Shown: positions 11,300 to 25,095 of the stretch, one piece after another
Numbering within the stretch: position 1 is the first letter of the stretch
Layout: every line of letters starts with the position of its first letter
Source: Isoetes taiwanensis
Taxonomy: Eukaryota > Streptophyta > Lycopodiopsida > Isoetales > Isoetaceae
DNA length: 64,000 nucleotides
Assembly: GCA_021234155.1 (NCBI GenBank)
Contig: JAJEKV010000011.1
Coordinates: forward strand, 20,538,677 to 20,602,676
Direction: 5' to 3'
The notes under the pieces: generated by a model
Told to the model about the DNA's origin: nothing
Seen by the model: the letters and a program-made list of their open reading frames with translations, nothing else
The model's database searches: none
Translations under genes and position numbers: made by a program

Positions 11300-11730
11300 G
11301 ACATGACATGTATATGGTATATATGGAGAATATTGCATTTCATGCAATAAATTCTCCATGACATTTTATTCCATTTATTGCATTCGAAAAAAATAGAATT
11401 TAGAAATTTTATATAGCTAAATTAAAAATGATTTTTAAAGGCAAAATTATCAAGGCTAAAAATGACTTGTAAGGTTGGGGAATTGTTTTAGGTCGTATAG
11501 GAAAATTTCCTATAGTTCTTGTGATGAATCGAGAGATTTCTCATGTGGTTGATTTATAGTGTTCGAGACTTTGTTGAGACAAAATTTGCTGAGATACAAA
11601 ATTTTAGAGATAACAGCTTGGAGACAAAATAATTGGAGAAAAAAAGCAGTTGGATTTAATTCAAATAATTTTATGTACTGAAAAAAGCTGTTCAAGAACA
11701 CTTGTTTGAAGAAAATTTTATGACGAAAAT
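11300..11730. other. AT-rich spacer, no gene seen
   Basis: Contains an imperfect inverted phrase around ATGGAGAATATTGCATTTCATGCAATAAATTCTCCATG (11323-11360), listed here only by its ends GGAGAATATTGCAT and ATGCAATAAATTCTCC. No coding signal. Confidence 0.5.
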
Positions 11731-12009
11731 TGTTTGATTTCATTCATAAGAGGAGAATGTACAGATGCCCAAGGCTTATGCTTGCTGCCCGAAGGCTTTT
11801 CACAAAATTACAGGGAAAAAATTGCGGGGCGTGTCCAAAGCTTCTATAAGCAACCAAAAAAGGGGGCAGCCGGGATGCGCATCATTGATCTTCCACGCAA
11901 CAAAAAGAAGAAATAAAGGTGTTAGAAAAGAAAGAAAGGTGCTGAAAAAAAAAAAATCGAACATGCAAACTGGTTCATCTCTCAACCATTCTAAGAATTG
12001 GTGGTTGTC

Positions 12010-12324
12010 GACCTTCTTCCGAATCTTCTCACGTCCGCCTCCTCCTCCTCCTCCTCCTCCTCTTCCGAGATTTCATTCTACGTTTTGAGGGGTCAAGCCA
12101 ACCACAGAGCCCGGCGCATCATGTGCTCTTGAGAGCTCAATTCCTCCCTCTTCCTCCAACTCCTCCTCTTCCTCCTCTTCATCGGAGGAGGAATCGAGGA
12201 AGAATTGGGCAAAAAATCTATGGGGAGGGGGAGGGAATAGAAGGGTTCTTCAACCCGGCGTCTCTTTGAGGGAGACCTCGGGTTCTTCATGAAAGTTCGA
12301 AAGCCGAGGTTTGAACAGCTTCAT
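12010..12324 (-). pseudogene. Putative 5' exon: basic then acidic segment
   Basis: The minus strand, 45-60 bp downstream of a TATA motif, has ATG codons at 12324 and 12290. The frame from 12290 has a basic patch (SPSKRRRVEEPF), which could be a nuclear localisation signal. A frame change near 12190 leads into a run of Glu (SSSDEEEEEE, about 12190-12150), then SRAHDAPGSVVGL. A (GGA)n microsatellite at about 12033-12062 encodes Gly in the same frame after a stop. Basic-then-acidic N termini are common in nuclear plant proteins. It could be the first exon of the HAD-like gene 4 kb away, but this link is not shown. Confidence 0.4.
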
Positions 12325-12366
12325 GGCGAGCAGAAAAAAAATTTAGACAGAATGGAGGTCTTGAGA

Positions 12367-12440
12367 GCGTGAACCGGATTTATATAGGGTTAATTAGAAA
12401 TTAGCATGAATAATTTATTGCCTCAAATAACACGCCAGGC
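12367..12440 (-). promoter_or_regulatory. TATA segment, copy A
   Basis: The minus strand carries CCTATATAAATCC (about 12376-12388), about 50 bp before the first ATG (12324) with a CT-rich leader between. Upstream lies TTAATTAGAAATTAGC and a CACGCCAGGCG palindrome. This is a good plant TATA spacing and the same block recurs as copy B near 11,214. Confidence 0.5.
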
Positions 12441-12799
12441 GTACGAAATTCCCGCCAGCTATATCATCTAGGGTATATTATTATGGATAATAAATTCTCA
12501 CGTCTATCAGCTATATGTCTTTTCGTAATCATATATCCAAATTTTCGATAATTAAAATTAGGATATATTTATATAAATGTCATTTCCTTGTTGTTGCCAC
12601 GAAAATTCTGTTTTAAATGATTTCGTTTACGCCCATTGTTATTATTATATTAAACCTATTTCCAAGGAATTTCTTGCTTTTAAAAAAATTTGATTTACCT
12701 CTACATATTCCATAAATGTACGTACTTTTTTTTATCTTATGGTGTAATAATTTTTTCCTACTCATTGACTAAAAAGGGTGCAATTTGCCTAGGTCAATG

Positions 12800-15580
12800 G
12801 TGCCTCTCCAAATCAAAATGGTGTGCAACATATTGAAAAGAGCAATATCAATGAAAAACCAACTCCTAGCAAGAATGTTGAAGAAAAACAATTAGTCCTC
12901 TATAGTAGGGTGCAATGGAGGAACAAGAAGGTGAGAATCATGCACAAGTGCAACAAGGAAATAGTAGGCCAAGGAGTCATTGTGCTGTTAATGATGAAAG
13001 GCTAGGGGAAGACAATATTGGTATTGCAATTTCGATGTTGGAAGACAACTGGAAAGGTAAAGGTTTGGGTGACAAGGAATGTTTTGGTTGTGCCAAGCAA
13101 TTGGAGGAGCCTGAGGTTGTTGGGGACAATGATTGTCTTGATATTGATCCATTGGCAGTTGGAACTCTAAACCTAGGCAAAAGGGGAGAAGTATCAGTTG
13201 CCAGACATTATCCTAGCAAAAGAGCCAAGTTGAATAGTGACACCAAACGTGAGACAATGGTGAAGGTTAGGGGCTCAGATTGTTGTTGGAGTGCTTGTAT
13301 GCAATTCTTTACAATAGAACAATTGGTGGAAGCAAGAGCCACTTTTCAAGAGTACACTGTTGATGAGAGGAGGACCTACATGTACACAATCTTCGAGCAT
13401 GCACTTCAAGATGAAAGAAACCCAAACAGAAAAAGATACCCTTTGCTAGGCAAATGGATATGTGCAAAAGCATGGCGAGTATCCATGCAATTCCAACTTC
13501 TTCATGGCATAATTGGCAAAAAAAAGCAGTGAGGGGAACATGATTGCTTTACATGGAAATAATGGTTTGTTGAGACCAACGGCTAGGACCTTGGCTGCCG
13601 GGGAGATATTTGAAAAATATTTTGATTTCAATCACGAGTCTATGCCACACAAAAAGTAGAAGGGATGAAAAGGGAAGAAGCGGTTTGTTGAGAAAAGGTT
13701 GCCATCACATTGTACTCAAAAGAGTATTTTGGAAGAAGTGAATTCCCTACTTTGAGAATTGGGAATTCTTCCAATATCCCAACCTAGCTTTAGTAGGTTA
13801 TGGAAGAAGCATTTCAATCATGTCACCATAGCAACTTCAAACAACTTTGCAAAGTGCAATTTATGTGCTAAGTTGAAGGAGACTCTTGATAAGGCGTGCA
13901 ACCTAGTCAAAGGGCTAGGATAAGGGAGCATATGAAGGACCATATGACTCAACCAACTATCATGTAGATCATGTTATTGGATGTGGAGGACTTTATCTGC
14001 ATTGGAACCCAATAACTATTTATGTATTATACATGACAAGATGGACCAAAGAAAAGACTTGTCTTCCACAATTCAAGTACATACCAAAGTCATGTGGAAG
14101 ATCATACCCTTCTGAGATCTCAATGGTAGGGGCAATCTTGCATGGGGCGGAATCAAACCTACTATGGCCATTTTAGTTTGGAGTTGTGGAGTGATGGTCC
14201 GTTTTTTCATATTGGGAGTATCATGAGGTGTTTGAGAAACTATGAAAATGGATACAATGGTCACCTCCAGGACCTTCTGACTAGCGGGCACTACATAGAG
14301 CATTGTTAGATGGAAACCTAACAATATTGAAAAGTTCAGCAAGGCAAGGTTTAGGAAGCATGGGTCTAATGAACATGTTGGAGCTTCAACTTCACGTGCT
14401 AAACCTCAAGATCTACCCAAAAGGTTTCTCTTGCAAGCCAAAATAAGAACAGGTGGATGTTTTCTTTCCTATCCTACTTAACAGCTGTGGGGAGTTAATT
14501 TAGGGTTTCTTATGCCCGGGCATACCCATGAGGATGTGGATGCATTATTTGGCAAATATAGTTGTATCTTGAAGCAGACAAGCAAAGACCAACTTTCCTA
14601 GGCTAATGGAAATCTTGCATGAATGCTCTACTCCAAACCCTATAGCTTCTCTCATAGAAGAAGTGCCCGATTGGAAGAGCTTTGTGGATGGTTATACATT
14701 GGATCTTGAAGGTCATTCCAGGCCTCTGCAGTTCACTTTTTGGGTGAGAGATGGGATTCCAATCTTCCAATGGAAGATGAGACCTTCATAGGATGAGTGG
14801 AGAGGAGGGGAGGAAATATGGCGTAGAGATGAGAATGGCAAGCCTATGATACCTCCAGGTCAACCAAAAGCTTTAAAACCCTCTTGAAGAAGTGAAGCAA
14901 TTGGGATTGACTAAGGAAGGAATCCAAGACTATATATAAAGCATTGGCAAACCAATCCGGATGATACCAACCGTGCCTTGGTGGCTTCTTTGGAAGAAGG
15001 TGATAACTTTGTTGGGGGAGATAGACACATCCTCGGATGAATTGAAAGAAAACTAGGTGGAAGACCTTAGCAGTCTTTGAGGATTTTGATGACAACTTGT
15101 AAGTAGCATTCATAAACAATATGCTCCTCCACCTTCGACAAACACTATGTTGGTCCTAAGAACAATAGGCCAAAGTTTCTAGGCATGGATGCTTATGAAC
15201 CTTCCAGCGACTTGGAATGCCACCAATTTGTGGTAGTAAAGCCCGGCAGATTTAGATACATATCGGTGTGGTTGGGGTTCACTATCTCGATATTTGCAAA
15301 GAAGAAGGTAATATTAACTTCAACCATGTGCGGGTGGAATGGTGGTGTCCGGTGCATCGATTGACCAGCGTATCGGATAAAGAAAGGTACTTTCGATTGT
15401 TGGACAAAGAAATGGAGGAGAAATCCGAGTGATCACGATCTTTGGCTAGACTAAGAAAGTGTTTTGTACTCATGGACTCCAAACACTATTCCAGCTAGAA
15501 ATCACGAAATTACAATACCTCGGGATGTCGGGAAGAAGGCTATGATATCATTGGGGGTGCTTGAAGAAAGTTGAATAACT
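12800..15580 (+). pseudogene. Decayed DUF7869-type mobile-element gene
   Basis: The plus strand reads a long protein with many stops and frame changes. An open stretch (12915-13532, 205 codons) includes SDCCWSACMQFF, LVEARATFQEY and YPLLGKWICAKAW, an N-terminal cysteine-containing region. Further on come LPSHCTQKSILEEVN and SQPSFSRLWKKHFNHV (about 13690-13830), CAKLKETLDK, then WSDGPFF, and GFLMPGHTHEDVDALFGKY (14506-14560). The last is the hallmark phrase of the DUF7869 family (usually GHTHEDID..F). Near 15,320-15,420 RVEWWCPVHRLTSVSDKERY matches the usual tail. DUF7869 proteins are multicopy and found next to transposons, so I infer a DDE-like element; the chemistry is not established. A shorter minus-strand relative lies at 47.5-48.3 kb. 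Confidence 0.7.
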
Positions 15581-18500
15581 ATGTAAATTTTTGTTATCAC
15601 ATTTTTATGATATGGTGCTATATTGTGAAATATTGACTATTTTATAAATAACATGATAATACGTTTTCATAATTTTGAGGTGAAATGTGTGAATTTGAAT
15701 ATGCTACTAAAAACATGCAATATGAAATTTGTCCCAAAATTAAGACATAAACCCAATTTAATTGAATGATGGTTATAATACTCGACACCAAATACTCCAT
15801 TTAAGCCCAAAATACTTCGATTATTCTATCGTGTTTTTATATGCCTTTTTTGTCCTTTGTTTTGGGTCCGAATGCTAGCTAAGTAGGCCATCCATGAAAT
15901 TATCTACCTTGAAGAATATGGTCGATTTTGGATAGCTTGTGCCGGGATAGACTAAATATGTCATGCAAATATCTTCTTTGCAATGACATTTTTAGCATGA
16001 TTTTGCAAAAGTCGGTGAGTTTCATTACAAAATCTGTTGGTTCTATGCTTAGGCTCTGTAGCACGATCTGTGTGGAGTTGTAAAGAATGCTTTCCATTAT
16101 CTGACCTAAAACCCGTTACTATAAACCCACAAGACAGAGATCAAAGCCCTGTCATTGACATATTCGCTATCAGTTCCCACAACAGATGTTTTGCAAATAT
16201 CCCCTTCAAAGACAATCTGAGATGCCTTAGATCCAACTCTGCGATTCGGTTCATCTCTGAAGCTTGAGCATGGTGAATCCCACGAGCGAAAAACACAGAA
16301 AAAAAAGGCTTCCCAATTTCTATATTGTTGGAATGTGACAACTGGTCCGACTTTCTAGTGGGCTAGTGAACCGCTCCCGGCTAACGCCGGTCGCGGGACC
16401 CCACAGTCCACACTCCCCATTACATAATGGTTTATATAGTAAACTAGACAAATTTAGTCATGCCTCACAAACCAAACGAAAGATAACAAGGTGCTGCGCA
16501 CGGAGGGTTGCCCTGTGGTGACCCAAGAGTGCATTTTCGGTTTGATTGTTTCGCGTTAGATCTTCTTTGTTTAAACCAAGAGTGCATTTTCGGTTTGATT
16601 GTTTCGTGTTGGATCTTCTTTGTTTAATATCGAGCCATGTGAATGTATAATTATAGGGATTTGTTTTCCTAGCCTAAAAGTGTTCGCGTTTTAAAGCTAA
16701 AATACCACTAGCAAGGAATAGAATTTCACTACATGCAAAATTGGACTTGCATATGGATGACACTTCATGCAATTGTTGCCTTTTGAAGTTTTCAGTATCT
16801 TATTCATGAGTCTTTGTCGGCATTTTAAGTATCCATGATGCTTCTTACGTACATATCCGGATGTTGGTATGGTGATGGTTGCCCCACAATTTGATGCACG
16901 ATAAATAACCAACCAACTTGATGTGCGATGGCTTTAGTGATGTCTGGACTGTAGTCCCACTTAGTAGAAAAGAAAGGTTGCGCAAGACATAAGAGCCATA
17001 CCTATTGCATATTATGTCCAACATTATCCCCAACATCCTGCAGAGTCACGAACAAAGGGTGACCTAACTGGGCATCAATGCTAAGATAAATCGTGGAGCA
17101 ATTGACACTATGCAATCCATCAAATTATCTGACTATATATCCCATGAGCGATCATGTCTCCAAAATTGTTACCTTGCACATCCGAATAAGAGCACCTTCT
17201 ATCATGTTTTGCCCACAAGTGATTCAAATAGCGCCCTATCAAGGGACCTGATCCGCGACTTTTGGAACATGTGATCCTGATGGGCGCACAAATTTCTTGT
17301 TAGAATGTATTCAAAAGGATGATACTTGAATGGTTGCATAACCCAAGAGATTGTCAAAAGGCGGATTGCATGAACAACATCAAGCAAGATAAAAATGCCT
17401 TTTTTGAATTACATCGAGAGCATTTCCAATCAAAATTTTTCTTTCTTTGTGATTCTTGTGACGGACCGTTCAATTTAGGTAGCCCCAAGAGACTCTTTAC
17501 AAACCATGGCGAACCTGAACCAACTTCAGAACAAATAGACACAAGGATTTGAACACGAGAAAAAACATGTTAACCTCCCCTCGAAAGGAGCTAGAATGCG
17601 AATATAAGATCACGAGAATATAAGCTAGACTTTGCCAGAAAATCATGCTGATTTACAACCTCAAAAATATCGATTTAATGTTGTTGCTTCAAACATCCCT
17701 ATTCATTAGGTAACCACTTCACTCCTATGCTCTATGTCCCGAAGTTGAAGATGACATGTTGCACCTAAATAGAAGAAAAAGATGGCAACAATAATAGACA
17801 TGCAAGAATGATTTATTCGCGGCACAAAGATCTATACATCAAATTCATCCATCAGCATTGCGTTGCCTATGCAAGCAATCAATATAGCACATCTATATCA
17901 GTACGAGCTTTAATAAAAACATAATTTTCAGTAAGCAAGACACAGTAGTATGAAAGCTTGTCTTAGATATGAGGTCACTCTCGTCATGTAGAACTATGAA
18001 ATTGGATAACCTTTATGTTGGAGCCCACTGCAATCAATCATTATCCAAAAGAAAGGTTTTTAAGGCTCAAATCTGGCAGGTAAAGGTTTGCCATAGTTAG
18101 ACTTGCAGGTGAATCAAGCTTTGTGAGAGAGGATTAAGGCGGGGAAAATATATAGAAGCGGCATAAGAGCTATGGGCTATAATTTTAGCCCAAAAACACA
18201 GTAATCATGGCCTGGCATGTATTACGCTACCAGGAAGCGACAATTGAAAGAGGTATGTTTTAAGAATATCCGTACATTTGTAGTGTTTTGAACCCATATA
18301 TAATGTAGATTTCTAAAAGGATGTGTCTTGTCAATTGAATAGCAAACTTGGAGTCACTACTAGTGCTATTCTGTGGGCATTGCGTAGATTTAGCATTGAA
18401 TATTTTGGCAAATGTAAGAATATTAAAAGGTGGTTGTGTGTAACCGAAATGGCACATGTCATCTCCATTTATGAGTCGGATAGATGTTATATTGATGGAA

Positions 18501-19155
18501 TTTGTTTGTTTGTTGTTGTCTAGAATAATATAGACAATGTTTTATTTTCGTAATGTGTAGCAATATAAGTGATTATTAGACCTATCTTGCTCTTGAGAAG
18601 ATACGAATGATCAATATTTTTGAAATTTTTGTTGTTCATGCAGTAGCCATAGAAGTGTTAAGTTTTCTCAATATGTGTTTTTCCTCGATTGGCAGCAATG
18701 ACATTGCATAGGAAAGTTGTTGCCATGAGAATGATAGAAACATTTGTCTGATGGCATTTGCATTTTGTATAGCAAATAATGGCTAGCATAGAAAAACCAA
18801 CATCTCTATATTAAAATCATGAAACAAGGAAATCATAATGCCAATGTTTTGGCATTAATGCATGGTATGAAGGAATCTAGTGTCAAGGCCTATGTTTGTT
18901 TTTTCTTGCTTTGGAGATCAAAGAGCCTCTCCACAATGTTTGCTATTCATATACGCACGCTAACAGTCATATATATGGCACTGAATTAAATCGGTGTTTC
19001 ATTCTTTTATGATACTCATAAATGCCACGGAAAATTATCGTTATGGCATTGCAGAATTAACCACACATTTTTCCTTTGAGGGTTTTTAATTGGGATTTGA
19101 TATTCTTCTTCTTTTTCCTTCCCTCGGTCGAACTATGCTTATTGGATTCCTATTC
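15581..19155. other. Spacer without recognisable genes
   Basis: Mostly AT-rich with short frames only. A GC-richer block near 16,340-16,410 contains GCTCCCGGCTAACGCCGGTCGCGGGA, a small CCGGC..GCCGG stem, possibly the edge of a repeat. Nothing else could be supported apart from the 53-bp duplication listed separately. Confidence 0.55.
16523..16628. repeat. 53-bp tandem duplication
   Basis: Two head-to-tail copies beginning CCAAGAGTGCATTTTCGG and ending TCTTCTTTGTTTA(A), starting at 16523 and 16576. They differ at only two or three positions (GCGTTAGATC against GTGTTGGATC). Confidence 0.9.
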
Positions 19156-19170
19156 CAATGCATTTCCTTT

Positions 19171-19270
19171 TGGATTAGATTCCTTTAATTCCAATTCTAT
19201 GCAATTCCCTTTGGATTAGATTCCTTTGATTCCAATTCTATGCAATTCCTTCGACTCCAACTCTAATGCA
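19171..19270. repeat. 41-bp tandem repeat, about 2.4 copies
   Basis: The unit TGGATTAGATTCCTTT..AATTCCAATTCTATGCAATTCC starts at 19171 and 19212 and fades out by about 19270. A related partial unit (CCAATGCATTTCC) precedes it. Confidence 0.8.
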
Positions 19271-21733
<2,463 letters not shown>

Positions 21734-22115
21734 TCGTCAAATGAGAAGGCATGAGCAGCTTCGAAATTTACCTGCAGTTGCATGCCAGTTATCCGGTTGA
21801 AACACCAGCGATCGAGAATGCAGATGACTGCGAATTTACAGGGAGCAGTAGGTTTGGAGCAATCACAAGCATATCCTAAGCATATTCCAGCATATACCTA
21901 GGATATGCCACAAACCCATATAAACAAGGGTTTGCCCCCCTAGGGGCAACCCAAAAATGCAGTAAAAATGTACGTAGACAAGTAATTGTCTTTATCAAGT
22001 AATTGTTGCTGCAACTGAGTAAAAAGATATCTTAATCTTAAAGGCACCTTATGATGCTACTATTGAATCATATTTCCTTGCCGCGCCCTTTTTTAGACCC
22101 CAAAGGCCTATTTTT

Positions 22116-22487
22116 GTGCAACCAGATGCACCGCCAGCTTCAGATATGGTTCTAGATACGGCTTTGGTTAAGGTAGATGCTCAGATTCAATGCCTGCCGC
22201 CAGCAGTCCTTGCTAGGATTCAAACAATCCGGTCCAACACCTCTGCCACAGGGACATCCATTCAATTGCCTTTGGAAAGCTGGGTACAACTCTTAGAGCT
22301 AGTGGTAGACTTAGCAGGTAACATTAGTGTGCCACCACTAGTGCATGTCACAGTACCTACGCATGTGGATAGGGTAGACATGTCCACACAGACTTCTACT
22401 GAGGAATTGTTGCGCGGTGGACAGACAGATATTCCCACTTTTGAAACATTTAGGTCACTAGAGATGATCAGCACACACCGGCCCTGA
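22116..22487 (+). CDS. Unrecognised 123-codon open frame
   Basis: The frame starts with ATG at 22116 and ends TGA at 22485-22487. It includes LPPAVLARIQTIR and LPLESWVQLLELVVDLAG, suggesting short helices, and a Thr/Val-rich middle. No family recognised. It ends 45 bp before the first copy of the 675-bp tandem repeat. It could be a small hypothetical gene, part of a gag-like frame, or chance; the run without stops is only modest support. Confidence 0.25.
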   Translation: MQPDAPPASDMVLDTALVKVDAQIQCLPPAVLARIQTIRSNTSATGTSIQLPLESWVQLLELVVDLAGNISVPPLVHVTVPTHVDRVDMSTQTSTEELLRGGQTDIPTFETFRSLEMISTHRP

Positions 22488-22530
22488 ACCTGCGTATCGT
22501 CGGTATTGAGGAAACAAGTACCCCAAGTAC

Positions 22531-25095
22531 GATATAAGCGCACTAGGCTGGGAGTGGGTTCATGAGCAGAAGGTCCACTAGTTGTCCGTGTCGAGTCGAG
22601 TTTAGCTCTGTTAGACATGATAGTTAGTCTCTGGAGCAAATTGGTTGCTTTGAATTCAAACACAAAGTCAAAACCCCATTTCAAGCTCGCTGGAGCTGCC
22701 GAACTGGAGGAACACTTCATTTCCGCCGATGCGCCCTCGTCGAAAAAGGGGGAATTTGGGGTTTGGCACATCCGTATGGTGGATGGCCATTTTTTCATTT
22801 CCAATATGTTTCTTGGGACATGAGCTACCATTTGAACGGTGGGATTAGCAGGTGGAGCAGTTTTGGTACCCCGATACTTAAACTCTATGAAATCTGTAGG
22901 GTTTATGTTTTGGCAGCCCTCCCTGCCTTTGAATTGGTTGAGAGCTTGCGTGCAGGGTTTCCTCGAGGGTTTGAAGAGGAGGATAATAAAAAAAACACTT
23001 TCCAGACACCGATTCCAAACTTGCCCCATCGCGATGTCTCATTCCAAGCTAGACGTCGTGACCTCAGAGCATGCTACAAGACACCTGATGCGACAGTACT
23101 AGCGTGCGGTTGCATCCAGAGTGGCAGAGTTACCCTAGAACACAATTTTGAGGAGTATAGGATCGACCAAAGGTCCGAATTGCTGAGTACATGCTACGTC
23201 TAGACGATATAAGCGCACTAGGCTGGGAGTGGGTTCATGAGCAGAAGGTCCACTAGTTGCCCGTGTCGAGTCGAGTTTGGCTCGGTTAGACATGATAGTT
23301 AGTCTCTGGAGCAAATTGGTTGCTTTGAATTCAAACACAAAGTCAAAACCCCATTTCAAGCTCGCTGGAGCTGCCGAACTGGAGGAACACTTCATTTCCC
23401 GTCGTGCGCCTACGTCAGAAAGGGGGAAATTTGGGGTTTAGCACATCCGTATGGTGGATGGCCATTTTTTCTTTGCCAAGATGTTTCTTGGGACATGAGC
23501 TACCATTTGAACGGTGGGATTAGCAGATGGAGCAGTTTTGGTACCCCGATACTTAAACCCTATGAAATCTGTAGGGTTTATGTTTTGGCAGCCCTCCCTG
23601 CCTTTGAATTGGTTGAGAACTTGCGTGCAGGGTTTCCTCGAGGGTTCGAAGAGAAGGATAACAAAAAAAACCCTTTCCAGGCATCGATTCCAAACTTGCC
23701 CCATCGCGATGTCTCATTCCAAGCTAGACGTCGTGACCTCAGAGCATGCCAGAAGGCACGATCGCGACAAAGACTAGCGTCTTGGTTGCATCCAGAGTGG
23801 CAGAGTTACCCTGGAACACAATTTTAAGGAGTATAAGATCGACCAAAAGTCTGAATTGCTGAGTACATGCTACGTCTAGACGATATAAGCGCACTAGGCT
23901 GGGAGTGGGTTCATGAGTGTCGAGTCGCGTTTGGCTCTGATGATAGTTAGTCTCTGGAGCAAATTGGTTGCTTCGAATTCAAACACAAAGTCAAAACCTC
24001 ATTTCAAGCTCGCTGGAGCTGCCGAACTGGAGGAACACTTCATTTCCCGTCGTGCGCCTACGTCAGAAAGGGAGAAATTTGGGGTTTGGCACATCCGTAT
24101 GGTGGATGGCCATTTTTTCTTTTCCAAGATGTTTCTTGGGGCATGAGCTACCATTTGAACGGTGGGATTAGCAGATGGAGCAGTTTTAGTACCCCGATAC
24201 TTAAACCCTACGAAATCTGTAGGGTTTATGTATTGGCAGCCCTCCCTGCCTTTGAATTGGTTGAGAGCTTGCGTGCAGGGTTTCCTCGAGGGTTCGAAGA
24301 AAAAGATAACAAAAAAACCCTTTCCAGGCACCGATTCCAAACTTACCCCATCGCGATGTCTCATTCCAAGCTAGATGTCGTGACCTCAGAGCATGTCAGA
24401 AGGCACCTGATGCGACAGTACTAGCGTGCGGTTGCATCCAGAGTGGCAGAGTTACCCTGGAACACAATTTTGAGGAGTATAAGAGCGACCACAAGTTCGA
24501 ATTGCTGAGTACATGCTACGTCTAGACGATATAAGCGCACTAGGCTGGGAGTGGGTTCATGAGCAGAAGGTCCACTAGTTGCCCGTGTCGAGTCGAGTTT
24601 GGCTCTGTTAGACATGATAGTTAGTCTCTGGAGCAAATTGGTTGCTTTGAATTCAAACACAAAGTCAAAACCCCATTTCAAGCTCGCTGGGGCTGCCGAA
24701 CTGGAGGAACACTTCATTTCTCGTCGTGCGCCTATGTCAGAAAGGGGGAAATTTGGGATTTGGCACATCCGTATGGTGGATGGTTCTTTTCCAAGATGTT
24801 TCTTGGGACATGAGCTACCATTTGAACGGTGGGATTAGCAGATGGAGCAATTTTGGTACCCTGATACTTAAACCCTACGAAATCTGTAGGGTTTGTATTT
24901 TGGCAGCCCTCCCTGCTTTTGAATTGGTTGAGAGCTTGCGTGCAGGGTTTCCTCGAGGGTTCTAAGAGGAGGATAACAAAAAAAACCCTTTCCAGGCACC
25001 GATTCCAAACTTGCCCCATCACGATGTCTCATTCCAAGCTAGACGTCGTGACCTCAGAGCATGCCAGAAGGCACCTGATGCGACAGTACTAGCCT
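22531..25095. repeat. Tandem array, about 3.8 copies of a ~675-bp unit
   Basis: Units begin GATATAAGCGCACTAGGCTG at 22531, 23206, 23882 and 24528, giving lengths 675, 676 and 646. The last copy is cut at about 25,095 after CGACAGTACTAGC, where the full units continue with GTGCGGTTGCATCC. Copies are about 95% alike by eye. Copy 3 lacks about 30 bp after GGGTTCATGAG (CAGAAGGTCCACTAGTTG missing). Copy 1 differs most around CCGCCGATGCGCCCTCG. Each unit has overlapping open frames on both strands (up to 255 codons on the minus strand of copy 1). They are broken differently in each copy, so coding is doubtful. Confidence 0.9.

Noticed and set aside
11765-12088. A plus-strand frame ending in a Pro run
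   Set aside because: The Pro run is the (CCT)n microsatellite; the opposite strand has a more protein-like frame with a TATA box upstream.
22617-24424. Plus-strand open frames in the tandem repeat (e.g. HFKLAGAAELEEHF)
   Set aside because: Each copy breaks the frame at different places and no family was recognised; left as repeat sequence.
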